Of a stretch of DNA of 35,670 nucleotides, positions 28,002 to 35,670 are shown piece after piece. Position 1 is the first letter of the stretch; each line of letters begins with the position of its first letter. The notes below the pieces were generated by a model. It had not been told where the DNA came from. It worked only from the letters and a program-made list of their open reading frames with translations, and did not search any database. The translations under genes and the position numbers were made by a program. Source of the stretch: Caulobacteraceae bacterium (GTDB taxonomy: Bacteria > Pseudomonadota > Alphaproteobacteria > Caulobacterales > Caulobacteraceae); the NCBI GenBank assembly GCA_025359665.1, contig JANYFU010000142.1:1-35670 (forward strand), in the 5' to 3' direction.

Positions 28002-28024
28002 AGAGAGCTTTTTGCTGGCTCTCT
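28002..28024 (-). promoter_or_regulatory. Leader hairpin upstream of the small membrane peptide gene
   Basis: Arms AGAGAGC (28002-28008) and GCTCTCT (28018-28024) form a perfect seven-base stem with a nine-base loop, 27 bases before the peptide ATG on the minus strand. It would lie in the 5' leader. It does not cover the Shine-Dalgarno, so a role in mRNA stability is as likely as translational control. Confidence 0.4.
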
Positions 28025-28068
28025 GGGGCGGCCCAGCGCCGTCCCTGTGTGACTTTCAATAAGGGATC

Positions 28069-28101
28069 ATCGTTTATCGATCAAATTACATATCGTTTAT
28101 C
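28069..28101. repeat. Direct repeat ATCGTTTATC x2 in an AT-rich promoter region
   Basis: ATCGTTTATC occurs at 28069-28078 and again at 28092-28101, 23 bases apart (start to start, about two helical turns). This is in the only clearly AT-rich stretch of the neighbourhood (about 28050-28115), between the divergent small peptide gene and rdgB. The first copy extends to a dyad ATCG-TTTAT-CGAT. It may be a regulator-binding site or part of the promoters; no confident -35/-10 pair could be fixed. Confidence 0.5.
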
Positions 28102-28165
28102 AACATTAACTTTTCGCAACGCAACATCGATGGCCTGGCGCGGCGGAAATTGCTAGGACGCGGGC

Positions 28166-28765
28166 ATGAGCCTTTCCCTTGAGCCCGGACTTCGCCTGGT
28201 GGCCGCCACGCACAATCCCGGTAAGGCGCGTGAACTGGCGGCGCTGTTGGAAGGCCGCTTCGACGTGGTGTCGGCCGCCGCCTTGAATCTGGCCGAACCG
28301 GAGGAGCCGGAAACCACCTTTGTGGGCAACGCCATCGTCAAGGCGAGGGCGGCGGCCGATGCCAGCGGTCTGATCGCCCTGGCCGATGACTCGGGCCTGT
28401 GCGTCGCCGGTCTGGATGGCGCGCCCGGAATCTATTCGGCTCGCTGGGCCGGCCCGAATAAGGATTTCAGCCATGCAATCAACCTTGTGGAAGCACGTCT
28501 GGCCGACACCGAGAGTGACGACATCCGCGCCTGGTTCGTCTGCGCCCTGGCTGTGGCCTGGCCAAAGGGTCCCGTGGTGGCCGTCGAGGGCCGCGTCGAT
28601 GGCAGCCTGACCTTTCCCGGGCGAGGCAAGCTTGGCTTCGGCTATGATCCAATCTTTATTCCCGAGGGCGGTTCTCTGACGTTCGGTGAGATGGATCCCT
28701 TGGCCAAGGACGCCATCAGCCACCGTGCCCGGGCCTTCGCCGCGCTCAAAGCGGCGCTGTTTTGA
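28166..28765 (+). CDS. rdgB: XTP/dITP pyrophosphatase (RdgB/HAM1)
   Basis: RdgB hydrolyses dITP and XTP to monophosphates, keeping deaminated purines out of DNA. The 199-residue protein has the family motifs [15 protein letters not shown] (14-28), [21 protein letters not shown] (73-93), GFGYDPIF (157-164) and SHRARA (185-190). The start gives the usual short lead-in. Its TGA overlaps the TTG start of hemW in TTGA (28762-28765), so the two are translationally coupled. Confidence 0.97.
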   Translation: MSLSLEPGLRLVAATHNPGKARELAALLEGRFDVVSAAALNLAEPEEPETTFVGNAIVKARAAADASGLIALADDSGLCVAGLDGAPGIYSARWAGPNKDFSHAINLVEARLADTESDDIRAWFVCALAVAWPKGPVVAVEGRVDGSLTFPGRGKLGFGYDPIFIPEGGSLTFGEMDPLAKDAISHRARAFAALKAALF

Positions 28766-29904
28766 GCCCCCAAAAGTCGGCGCTAGGCGTCTATATCCAT
28801 TGGCCCTATTGCGCGCGGATCTGCCCCTATTGCGATTTCAATGTGGTTCGCGACCGGGGGCGGACTGAGCAGAAGAGGGCGCTGACGGCGGCGATCCTCG
28901 CGGATCTCAAGGGGCATGCCGCGCTCACCGGTCCGCGGGACCTGGTCTCGATCTTTTTCGGCGGCGGAACACCCTCGCTGATGGACCCGGACGATGTGGC
29001 CCGAATCATCGAAGTAGCGCGCGGCCTATGGACGCCGGCGGGCGCGGTGGAAGTCTCGTTGGAGGCCAACCCCACGGACGCGGAGGCATCCCGGTTTTCG
29101 GCGCTGGAGCGGGCGGGCGTGAACCGGCTGTCGCTCGGGATGCAGTCGCTGGACGATCGGGCCTTGGGGTTTCTCGGCCGCGATCATGACGCCGGCGCCG
29201 CCCGACGGGCGATCGATGTCGCTGGCGGGGTGTTCGCCCGCCTGTCTGTCGATTTGATCTACGCGTTACCCGGTCAGGCGTTGGACGATTGGGCGCGGGA
29301 GTTGGAAACCGTCGCCAGTCTGGGTCCGGACCATATCTCGCCTTACCAGCTGACGATCGAGCCCGGCGCCGCCTTCCATCGCGCCGTTCTGCGCGGAACT
29401 CTTGTGCCGGTGGATGCCGACCTTGGGGCTGATTTCTACGAGATCACGCAGGCCGTGCTCGAAACAGTGGGTTTTGAAGCCTATGAAGTATCCAATCACG
29501 CGCGCGGCGTGCAGGCGCGATCCCGCCACAATCTAATCTACTGGCGCGGGGAGGACTATGCAGGCGTTGGACCAGGCGCGCATGGCCGACTGACTCTGGC
29601 CGGCGAACGTTTCGCGACCACGACTCCTGACGCCATCGGGGATTACATCGACCGCGTTAGCCGAGAAGGAACGGGCTCTCGGAACCAACAACTCGATGCG
29701 CGGGAGGTCGCGTTGGAACGTCTGCTGATGGGCATGAGGACGGTCGAAGGCGCGCCGATGGCAGCCATGGCGGCGCTGAAGCTTTCGAAAGCCAGGTTGT
29801 CCACCCTCAAGGGCTTGGTTGTGATCGCTGACGGAAGACTGGTCGCCACGCGATCCGGGCGACCAGTCCTCGACCGGGTGCTCGCCGAACTGACCAGCGG
29901 TTAG
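28762..29904 (+). CDS. hemW: HemW-type radical SAM protein (haem chaperone)
   Basis: The 380-residue protein starts at TTG, overlapping the rdgB stop. The radical SAM cluster motif is C17-ARI-C21-PY-C24 in [13 protein letters not shown], preceded by YIHWPYC and followed by [16 protein letters not shown] and [11 protein letters not shown]. The HemW-type tail is YEVSNHARG and the [20 protein letters not shown] segment. The cysteine pattern CxxxCxxC and the absence of the coproporphyrinogen-oxidase N-terminal extension favour HemW, a haem-binding chaperone, over HemN. It probably shares a transcript with rdgB. Confidence 0.93.
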   Translation: MSPQKSALGVYIHWPYCARICPYCDFNVVRDRGRTEQKRALTAAILADLKGHAALTGPRDLVSIFFGGGTPSLMDPDDVARIIEVARGLWTPAGAVEVSLEANPTDAEASRFSALERAGVNRLSLGMQSLDDRALGFLGRDHDAGAARRAIDVAGGVFARLSVDLIYALPGQALDDWARELETVASLGPDHISPYQLTIEPGAAFHRAVLRGTLVPVDADLGADFYEITQAVLETVGFEAYEVSNHARGVQARSRHNLIYWRGEDYAGVGPGAHGRLTLAGERFATTTPDAIGDYIDRVSREGTGSRNQQLDAREVALERLLMGMRTVEGAPMAAMAALKLSKARLSTLKGLVVIADGRLVATRSGRPVLDRVLAELTSG

Positions 29905-29915
29905 CTGGCCAGCTA
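29902..29915. repeat. Perfect 14-base palindrome at the hemW stop
   Basis: TAGCTGGCCAGCTA begins with the hemW TAG stop and lies in the 19-base gap to the convergent cdnL gene. It has no T-run in either direction, so it is not a standard bidirectional terminator. Confidence 0.45.
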
Positions 29916-29923
29916 GCAAGACT

Positions 29924-30430
29924 TCAGGCGGCTTTTTGCAGCGACTTGTGAAGCAGGGTGATCGCCGCGTCACGATCGATACGCTCGATGGCCGCCACTT
30001 CCCTGGCCATGCGGTCCAGTGCCGATTCATAGAGCTGGCGTTCGGAATAGGATTGTTCAGGCTGGCTGTCGGAACGATGCAGATCCCGGACCACCTCAGC
30101 GATGGAGATCAGGTCGCCCGAGTTGATCTTGGCTTCATATTCCTGCGCCCTGCGGCTCCACATGGTGCGCTTGACCCGGGCGCGGCCCTTGAGCGTGGTC
30201 AGCGCCTGGAACACGACATTGCCTTCGGCCAGGGCGCGCAACCCGGCGGTCCGGGCTTTCTTGGTCGGCACCCGGAGGGTCATCTTCTCATGGTCGAAGG
30301 TGATCACATAGACTTCAAGCGCCGTGCCGACCACTTCCTGGGTCTCGACACCGACCACGACGCCCACGCCATGGGCTGGATAGACGACGTGGTCGCCGAC
30401 GCCGAAGTCGTGCTCGATTTTGGTGTTCAT
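29924..30430 (-). CDS. cdnL: CarD-family transcriptional regulator CdnL
   Basis: CdnL binds RNA polymerase and stabilises open complexes at rRNA and other promoters. The 168-residue protein has the CarD/TRCF RNA-polymerase interaction domain at the N-terminus (FGVGDHVVYPAHGVGVVVGVE, then VYVITFDHEKMTLRVP) and the helical C-terminal domain (RRAQEYEAKINSGD, EVVRDLHR, YESALDRMAREVA). The ATG at 30430 gives MNTKIEHDFGVGD and has AAGGAA nine bases upstream; a TTG seven codons earlier is less likely. A long untranslated stretch separates it from fdxA. Confidence 0.95.
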   Translation of the reverse strand: MNTKIEHDFGVGDHVVYPAHGVGVVVGVETQEVVGTALEVYVITFDHEKMTLRVPTKKARTAGLRALAEGNVVFQALTTLKGRARVKRTMWSRRAQEYEAKINSGDLISIAEVVRDLHRSDSQPEQSYSERQLYESALDRMAREVAAIERIDRDAAITLLHKSLQKAA

Positions 30431-30755
30431 AGAATGACATTCCTTTCTCAATGCGGCCCGCTTCCGCTGTGCGCGGGTCCGTCACGTCTATTGAGCCCTG
30501 AACCCCCAGTGGCTCACCTAACCGTTCCCGATCTCGACTACCCGGCGGGCTTGGCCGCGGGTGTCGCGCCCAGATATCGGAAACCGCCATTTTGACCCGG
30601 TTCCAACGCCCCATTCCCCAAGGAACAGCTGAGCCGGGTGACACCGTCCTATTGAAAGGTGATTATCATAAAAACGTGGTGCTTTGAAGGCTTCAAGGTG
30701 CGAAAACGCACACTGGTCTTTGCGCGACCATCGGCGCGGCGTCTTTCAGGGAAAG
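30431..30755. other. Intergenic region between fdxA and cdnL (325 bases)
   Basis: No gene was found. Two adjacent perfect dyads, TTGAA-GGC-TTCAA (30684-30696) and GTGCG-AAAA-CGCAC (30698-30711), lie about 50-70 bases after the fdxA stop on the minus strand. They are followed in that direction by GTTTTTATG, so they may terminate fdxA. TATGATAAT (minus strand, complement at 30662-30670) is a good -10-like sequence for cdnL, but no clear -35 fits it. Confidence 0.45.
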
Positions 30756-31097
30756 CTAGGAACCCTGCCCTGGCTTCTCGCTGAAGAATTTTTCGAATTT
30801 CCCGGTCACCGCATCGTACTGTGCACGGTCGGCGGGCGGTTCGCCCTTCAGTGTGATGTTCGGCCAGATCCGGGCATAGTCGGTGTTGATCTTAAGCCAC
30901 TTGCCGTCGGGGTCATCTTCCGTATCGGGCTTGATTGCGTCGACCGGGCATTCGGGCTCGCAGACGCCGCAGTCGATGCACTCATCGGGACTGATCGCCA
31001 GGAAGTTCTCGCCCTCGTAGAAACAGTCCACAGGACACACCTCCACGCAGTCCATGTACTTACATTTTATGCAAGCGTCGGTGACGATGTAGGTCAT
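30756..31097 (-). CDS. fdxA: Seven-iron ferredoxin FdxA
   Basis: The 113-residue protein has nine cysteines: C9, C12, C17, C21, C25, C40, C43, C46 and C50. They are spaced as in Azotobacter ferredoxin I, which binds one 3Fe-4S and one 4Fe-4S cluster. Segments [20 protein letters not shown] and [18 protein letters not shown] are typical, and the C-terminal extension with [11 protein letters not shown] belongs to the FdxA type. It is a cytosolic low-potential electron carrier; its partner is unknown. The order S4 protein, fdxA, cdnL on one strand is common in alphaproteobacteria. Confidence 0.97.
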   Translation of the reverse strand: MTYIVTDACIKCKYMDCVEVCPVDCFYEGENFLAISPDECIDCGVCEPECPVDAIKPDTEDDPDGKWLKINTDYARIWPNITLKGEPPADRAQYDAVTGKFEKFFSEKPGQGS

Positions 31098-31150
31098 CGA
31101 TGACTCAAGGTTACGTCTCTCGCGGAAGCCCCCCGCGATGGGGCGTCGGT

Positions 31151-31179
31151 GTTTGTCAGGCGGGGGCCAGCATTGTCAA
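31151..31179 (-). promoter_or_regulatory. Possible fdxA promoter
   Basis: A consensus -35 TTGACA (complement at 31174-31179) overlaps the stop codon of the S4 protein gene. At 17 bases it is followed by ACAAAC, a poor -10. The -35 alone makes an internal fdxA promoter plausible. Confidence 0.35.
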
Positions 31180-31499
31180 TGGCGCGGAGTCGGATCGAGA
31201 TCGGTCGTCAGCCTGGCTATGTCGACGTCCAGGGCCTGATATAGGCTTCGCGCCTCCGCCGGAGGACCCCGGCGGACGCCAAGGGCGTCAATCCGGATCG
31301 CCGTCAACCGTCCCCCGATCGCGAACACCAACTCGTCACCAGGCCTCACTATGCGCGATGGCTTGTCCAGTCGCGCCTGCTGGCCGGTACGCGTCAGGCG
31401 AATTCGTCCCGATTCGATCAGTCGCGCCGCCAGCGCCCGCGTCTTGCAGAACCGCGCCCGCCAGAGCCAGACGTCCGCGCGGCAGGCCTCACTTTCCAT
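31176..31499 (-). CDS. S4-domain RNA-binding protein (Hsp15-like)
   Basis: The 107-residue protein is little more than an S4 RNA-binding domain (about residues 7-65): ADVWLWRARFCKTRALAARL, then IESGRIRL and VRPGDELVFAIGGR. It resembles Hsp15/HslR, which in E. coli recycles stalled 50S subunits carrying nascent chains. The start overlaps the end of the helicase gene by eleven bases, so the two are coupled and could act on the same RNA processes. Confidence 0.88.
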   Translation of the reverse strand: MESEACRADVWLWRARFCKTRALAARLIESGRIRLTRTGQQARLDKPSRIVRPGDELVFAIGGRLTAIRIDALGVRRGPPAEARSLYQALDVDIARLTTDLDPTPRH

Positions 31500-34041
31500 C
31501 GGTGGCCCGGGCGGGGCGGCGGCGGCGGACGCGGCGGCGTGTTGGCCTAGCCACGGATGGAGTCGTCAACTCCGCCAGCGCTGCGAACGGCGAGAGCGGC
31601 TTTGCCGGCGCATCGATGACGGTTCGCGCCTGGCGTCGCCGCCAGATCATCGCCACGCCGGCAGCCGGCTTCTGGGTTGGCGTGAACCCCAGGCCCTTGA
31701 GGATTCGCACCGCGTTCGCCTCACTCCAGCCGAGGGCCGTCCGGGCCTCGTCGGTAAGGCGCACGCCGCCCCCGCCCGCGTTCGCCCTCAAGCTTTCGCC
31801 CAGGCGCTCCAGACTCTCGACTTGCGCCGCCAGCCCGCCTACCGTCATCAGGCCCCGAAGCCCCAAGGCCCGGGCCGGTGGCGGCGGGGCGGGCATCGTT
31901 GTCAGGCTATCGCCTCGCGGCCGCCAGTCGGGCGCCGCCTGAACGGCGAAGGCTTGCGCCACACTTACCGCGGCCGATCCGGTCTGGCTGGGCAGGGACA
32001 GACAAAATTCCCCAAACCGCACGCCAAGTTCCCGCAAAGCTCGGCGCTCGGCGCGGCTGAGGTGACCAAGATCGACCTCCACCGACCGCCGGTCCAGAAC
32101 CCCGCCCCCCTCGATCAGCCGATACGCCAGACCGCGCGCCAGTCCCTTCAGGCTTCCAGAGGCCACGGCATCGCAAAGCCCCTTCATCGCCCACAGCCGT
32201 CGGCTGGCGTCGGCCGCCACAAACGCCTCCAACCGGCGGGTGGCGCGCTCGCGGGCGGGCGCGGAGCCGAGCTCGCCGTAGAGGTGGACGGCGGGATTGA
32301 AGGGCTGATCACCGGCCAGGGTCCCGGCTGCTTCGCCGCGCCATAGGACATCGCCCGTCGGCTCAAGGGTGAAGGCTTCATCGGCCTCGGACGCCAGCTG
32401 GCCTAGGCGACGGCCCATTTCTGGCCCGACCGCCCGCTGCGCCGTCGCCCGAAGGGCCTTGGCCTCCAGCAATCCCGCCCCCTTGGCCAACTCGAACTTG
32501 AGGCCCCGCAGACGGCCCACGAAATGGCCTTCGACGGTAACGACGCCGTCAGGCGCAACGCCGGCCAGCAGATCGTCGGCCCGGCCGAGACCCCGCATCA
32601 GGGCGCTGGTGCGCCGATCGATGAACCGGGCCATCAACTTTTCGTGCAGGGTGTCGGACAGCCGTTCCTCAAGCCCGCGCGTCACTTCCCGCCAGTGGGC
32701 GGCGTCGACTAGCCAGTCGGGGCGGTTGGCCACATAGGCCAGGGTCCGCACGCCCGCGAGCCGGGTGGAAAGGGCGTCGATCTCGCCGTGCAGGCGGTCC
32801 AGTTGCCGGTGTTGCTCGGCCATCCAGTCGTCGGGAATCCGCCGGTTTCCCAGGCTCAGGTAATCGAACAGCACCCGCACCAGCCGGATGTGCTCGTCGG
32901 GCGTGGTCTTGCGGAAGTCGGGGGTCTGGCAGGCGTCCCATAACCGGAACAGGGCCGAGCGATCCGAGCATCGATGGGCGACCTCGTCGTCGGCCGCGAG
33001 ATTTCGCAACGCCCGCTCGTCCAGAGCTTCGTCGGAAGCCTTCAGCCCGTCACGCGGCGCCGGCGCCGACAGCGAGCGCAGCAGGGCCGCCAAAGACTGG
33101 AATTCGAGCGCTCCATTGCGCCACCACGCCGCCGGCACGGCCTCGAAGCTGTGCCCCTCAACGGCCGCCACAAGGTCGGGCTCCATCGCCTCGCAAGCCG
33201 CCGTGACGCCGAAGGTTCCGTCGGTGCGATAGCGCCCCGCCCGTCCGGCGATCTGGCCGACTTCATGCGGGTGCAGCGGGCGTTGGCGCTTGCCGTCGAA
33301 CTTGGCGAGGCCCGCGAAGGCGACATGGTCGACATCCATGTTCAGCCCCATGCCGATCGCGTCCGTAGCGACCAGGAAGTCCACCTCGCCGGACTGATAG
33401 AGGGCTACCTGGGCATTGCGGGTTCGCGGAGACAGCGAGCCCATCACCACCGCCGCCCCGCCGCGCTGGCGGCGGATCAGTTCGGCGATGGCGTAAACTT
33501 CGTCGGCCGAGAAGGCGACGACGGCGCTGCGCCGAGGAAGGCGCGTCAGCTTCTTAGGGCCCGAGTAGCCGAGGTTCGAGAACCGTTCGCGGGTGACAAT
33601 CTCGGCGTCCGGTAGCAGCCGCCGGATCAGTGGCGCCATGGTCCCGGCCCCGAGGAACATGGTCTCGAAGGTTCCCCTGGCATGCAGCAGGCGGTGGGTG
33701 AAGAGGTGCCCGCGCTCGGGGTCGCCGACCAGTTGGATCTCGTCCACGGCCAGGAATTCCACCTGCCGGTTCAGGGGCATGGCCTCCACCGTACAGACGA
33801 AATAGTGGGCCTGTGGCGGCACGATCTTCTCTTCGCCGGTGATAAGGGCGACCGCACGCGGACCCCGCGCCTTAACGATGCGATCGTAGATTTCCCGGGC
33901 CAGCAGGCGCAGCGGTAGGCCGATCATGCCGGACGCGTGGCCCAGCATCCGCTCGACGGCCAAATGGGTTTTGCCGGTGTTGGTCGGGCCCAGCACCGCG
34001 ACCAGCCGGGACGGCGCCTGTCCGATGGGCCGATGACTCAT
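31489..34041 (-). CDS. SUV3-like superfamily 2 RNA helicase
   Basis: The 850-residue protein resembles the mitochondrial degradosome helicase SUV3 and its alphaproteobacterial homologues. Walker A GPTNTGKT is at 18-25, DEIQ at 100-103, a motif with ATDAIGMGLNMDVD at 225-238, and motif VI QIAGRAGRY at 263-271. The region after about 400 includes the SUV3-type C-terminal helical domain. The last 60 residues are a basic Arg-rich tail (RPTRRRVRRRRPAR) that may bind RNA. It is expected to unwind structured RNA with an exoribonuclease, but no such partner is in the window. It is first in a run with the S4 gene. Confidence 0.9.
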   Translation of the reverse strand: MSHRPIGQAPSRLVAVLGPTNTGKTHLAVERMLGHASGMIGLPLRLLAREIYDRIVKARGPRAVALITGEEKIVPPQAHYFVCTVEAMPLNRQVEFLAVDEIQLVGDPERGHLFTHRLLHARGTFETMFLGAGTMAPLIRRLLPDAEIVTRERFSNLGYSGPKKLTRLPRRSAVVAFSADEVYAIAELIRRQRGGAAVVMGSLSPRTRNAQVALYQSGEVDFLVATDAIGMGLNMDVDHVAFAGLAKFDGKRQRPLHPHEVGQIAGRAGRYRTDGTFGVTAACEAMEPDLVAAVEGHSFEAVPAAWWRNGALEFQSLAALLRSLSAPAPRDGLKASDEALDERALRNLAADDEVAHRCSDRSALFRLWDACQTPDFRKTTPDEHIRLVRVLFDYLSLGNRRIPDDWMAEQHRQLDRLHGEIDALSTRLAGVRTLAYVANRPDWLVDAAHWREVTRGLEERLSDTLHEKLMARFIDRRTSALMRGLGRADDLLAGVAPDGVVTVEGHFVGRLRGLKFELAKGAGLLEAKALRATAQRAVGPEMGRRLGQLASEADEAFTLEPTGDVLWRGEAAGTLAGDQPFNPAVHLYGELGSAPARERATRRLEAFVAADASRRLWAMKGLCDAVASGSLKGLARGLAYRLIEGGGVLDRRSVEVDLGHLSRAERRALRELGVRFGEFCLSLPSQTGSAAVSVAQAFAVQAAPDWRPRGDSLTTMPAPPPPARALGLRGLMTVGGLAAQVESLERLGESLRANAGGGGVRLTDEARTALGWSEANAVRILKGLGFTPTQKPAAGVAMIWRRRQARTVIDAPAKPLSPFAALAELTTPSVARPTRRRVRRRRPARATDGK

Positions 34042-34365
34042 AAGTCCAGGATGTGGCCCAAGCCGCGCCCGCTGACAATGCGCAAGAGGGGTCTGAACGG
34101 CGGAAATTCAACGGTTAACGCGAGATGGACACACCCGTGAACAGGGCCGCAACGAATCATGACCGAATCACCGAAGGCGTCGGATTCCATTTTCGTTCCC
34201 TACGACATCTTGTATCCCGGCGGCACGCGGGCACAAGCCGGTCGGCTTCCGACGTCGTCGTTTTCTCGCTCGCGCTTGACGCGCCCGGCCCCCATCGCCT
34301 ATATCGCCGCCTCCCGAGCGGGACCCTCTCGCCCGAACCCTTTGCCTTTGGATAAGCCTCGCGCC
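34042..34365. other. Intergenic region between the helicase gene and rpmB (324 bases)
   Basis: The region holds the divergent promoters for the helicase and rpmB. Three GANTC sites (34154-34158, 34165-34169, 34183-34187) cluster within 34 bases. An in-frame ATG at 34159 would extend rpmB by 69 codons, but it is upstream of the rpmB promoter and is not believed. Nothing else was found. Confidence 0.5.
34276..34305 (+). promoter_or_regulatory. rpmB promoter
   Basis: TTGACG (34276-34281) and TATATC (34300-34305) are separated by 18 bases, about 60 bases before the rpmB ATG. This is a strong sigma-70-type pair for a GC-rich genome. Confidence 0.7.
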
Positions 34366-34662
34366 ATGTCACGTCGCTGCGAACTCACCGGCGTCGGTCC
34401 CATGACCGGCCATAATGTGAGCCACTCTAACGTCAAGACCAAGCGCCGGTTCCTGCCGGCTTTGGCGCCCGCGAGTCTGCAGTCGGACAGCCTCGGCCAG
34501 ACCTTCAAACTGAAGATCTCCAACGCCGCCCGCCGCACCCTGGATTTCCGGGGCGGCCTGGACGTGTTCCTGATCAAGGCCAAGGACGAGGCTCTTTCTC
34601 CTCGCGCGCTGAAGATCAAGCGCCAGGTCAAAGCCAAGCTCGCCAACGCGCCGGCGGCCTGA
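34366..34662 (+). CDS. rpmB: 50S ribosomal protein L28
   Basis: The 98-residue protein begins MSRRCELTGVGPMTGHNVSH and continues SNVKTKRRFLP, the conserved L28 start, with RFLPALAPASL and a basic C-terminus. The CxxC zinc version is absent, as in the C-minus forms. The ATG is fixed by conservation, since the frame is open upstream. It is preceded by a strong promoter. Confidence 0.97.
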   Translation: MSRRCELTGVGPMTGHNVSHSNVKTKRRFLPALAPASLQSDSLGQTFKLKISNAARRTLDFRGGLDVFLIKAKDEALSPRALKIKRQVKAKLANAPAA

Positions 34663-34663
34663 C

Positions 34664-34688
34664 TTCAATCTCTTCAGGTTGAATTTCT
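34664..34688 (+). terminator. Weak terminator after rpmB
   Basis: TTCAATC (34664-34670) pairs with GGTTGAA (34677-34683) with one wobble and a six-base loop, followed by TTTCT. It lies just after the rpmB stop and runs up to the stop of the convergent lactate dehydrogenase gene. Confidence 0.45.
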
Positions 34689-35670
34689 AGATATTCAATA
34701 GCGAGCGACCGGCGTCCTTCACGTCGACGCAACCGGTAAGCGACATGGCCATCCGGAGTTCCTGGCGAAGTATGGTCAGCATTCCCGCCACCCCCGCTTC
34801 GCCCCCAGCGCCCAACGCAAAGGCCCAGGCGCGCCCAATCAGGCAGGCCTTGGCCCCAAGGGCCAGCGCCTTGAGCACGTCCAGGCCCGATCGAACCCCG
34901 CCATCCATCAGCACCGTCAGGTCCTGGCCAACCGCCTCCACCACGGCCGGCAGGGCGGCGATCGAAGACGGCGCGCCGTCCAACTGCCGACCACCGTGGT
35001 TAGAGACCACGACACCTTCCACACCGCAGCGGCGGGCGTCCCGGGCGTCCTCGGCGTCCAAAACGCCCTTCAACACCAACGGGCCGGGCCAGCGGTCCCG
35101 GACCCATTCGATATCCTTCCAGGTCACCGAAGGATCGAAATTGCGGCCGATCCAGCTCCAGTACTGATTGAGCCCCTTGAGGTCGGCCGCGGCGGCGGTG
35201 AGGTTGCCCAGCGTATGCGGCCCGCCGTTGACCTGCACGTCCCAAAGCCAGGCGGGATGAGCCAGGCCGTCGAGCGCCTGGCGAATCTTCGCGGCCGTCG
35301 TCGCCGCGATCATGCCGTTGCGGGCGTCCTTATAGCGGGCGCCGGGAATCGGCAGATCGACGGTGAACAGCAGTACTGGACACGCCGCCCGACGCGCCAC
35401 CGCCAGAAGTTCGGCCATGTAGCCGCGATCCTTGATCATATAGAGCTGGAACCACGGCGCGGTGGCGGCCTTGGCCACCTCCTCGATGCCCGCCAAGGCC
35501 ACCGTCGATAGGCTGAAAGGCACCCCCGCGCCCTTGGCGGCCCTCGCGGCCTGGGTTTCTCCGCGGCGCGCGTACATGCCGCCCAGCCCCACGGGCGCCA
35601 GCACCACCGGCATGGCCAGGGTCTGGCCGAACACCTCGGTTCCCATCGACAGTTTGGAGACATCCCTAAG
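34687..35670 (-). CDS. lldD: FMN-dependent L-lactate dehydrogenase (partial, N-terminus outside)
   Basis: The frame runs through the right edge; 327 codons are present and about 50 N-terminal residues lie outside. It belongs to the alpha-hydroxyacid dehydrogenase family. FMN and substrate segments visible are MPVVLAPVGLGGMYAR, PWFQLYMIKDRGYM, LVLKGVLDAEDARDA, VVSNHGGRQLDGAPSS (the catalytic His) and VLMDGGVRSGLDVLKAL. LldD oxidises L-lactate to pyruvate at the membrane and passes electrons to the respiratory chain. Glycolate or mandelate oxidase variants share these motifs, so substrate preference is probable rather than certain. Confidence 0.9.
   Translation of the reverse strand, partial: LRDVSKLSMGTEVFGQTLAMPVVLAPVGLGGMYARRGETQAARAAKGAGVPFSLSTVALAGIEEVAKAATAPWFQLYMIKDRGYMAELLAVARRAACPVLLFTVDLPIPGARYKDARNGMIAATTAAKIRQALDGLAHPAWLWDVQVNGGPHTLGNLTAAAADLKGLNQYWSWIGRNFDPSVTWKDIEWVRDRWPGPLVLKGVLDAEDARDARRCGVEGVVVSNHGGRQLDGAPSSIAALPAVVEAVGQDLTVLMDGGVRSGLDVLKALALGAKACLIGRAWAFALGAGGEAGVAGMLTILRQELRMAMSLTGCVDVKDAGRSLLNI

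Noticed and set aside
34159-34365. N-terminal extension of rpmB from an upstream in-frame ATG
   Set aside because: L28 conservation starts at 34366 and a strong promoter lies between the two starts.

Overview
The window is a GC-rich chromosomal segment from an alphaproteobacterium, most likely a Caulobacteraceae member (Caulobacter or Phenylobacterium type). The pointers are the linked dnaN-recF-gyrB and grpE-hrcA/rph-rdgB-hemW blocks, a RegB/RegA redox pair divergent from senC, an mmcB gene with an alphaproteobacterial LexA box, cdnL beside fdxA, and intracellular PHA depolymerase. The genus is inference. No rRNA, tRNA, CRISPR array, insertion sequence or prophage was seen.

Layout. 1-1400: end of an NfeD-like gene, then argG. 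1396-5462 (minus strand): a tight three-gene unit of HTH regulator, cyclooxygenase-like haem dioxygenase and D-aminopeptidase-type serine hydrolase. Divergent from it are a ferritin-like diiron protein and a lipocalin. 7463-8943: SOS-controlled mmcB and an aldo/keto reductase. 9023-11722: regA, regB and divergent senC, with a candidate RegA box in the regA promoter. 11928-18548: phaZ, a YgjP-type metallopeptidase, a class A penicillin-binding protein, recQ and a SleB-type cell-wall hydrolase. 18946-19511: a vapBC toxin-antitoxin pair that abuts gyrB. 19508-24236: dnaN-recF-gyrB in one packed minus-strand run. 24387-29904: grpE-hrcA divergent from rph, then rdgB-hemW. Between rph and rdgB lies a minus-strand cassette: a DUF2975-type membrane protein with a small HTH partner, and a separately transcribed 41-residue membrane peptide. 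29924-34041 (minus): SUV3-like helicase, S4 protein, fdxA, cdnL. 34366-35670: rpmB and the C-terminal part of a lactate dehydrogenase.

Most genes are housekeeping: replication, repair, chaperone control, RNA processing, cell wall and redox control. The least expected locus is the cyclooxygenase-like operon. Its haem enzyme aligns along most of its length with the animal prostaglandin synthase catalytic domain. It keeps the catalytic Tyr, the proximal His and the aspirin-site Ser, but has Asp where the distal His should be. Its substrate cannot be read from sequence.

Smaller points are a recF with no ATG, GTG or TTG before its Walker A motif (probably a CTG start), three convergent gene pairs whose stop codons interlock in CTAG or CTAA, and the 41-residue peptide gene with its own ribosome-binding site, leader hairpin and terminator.
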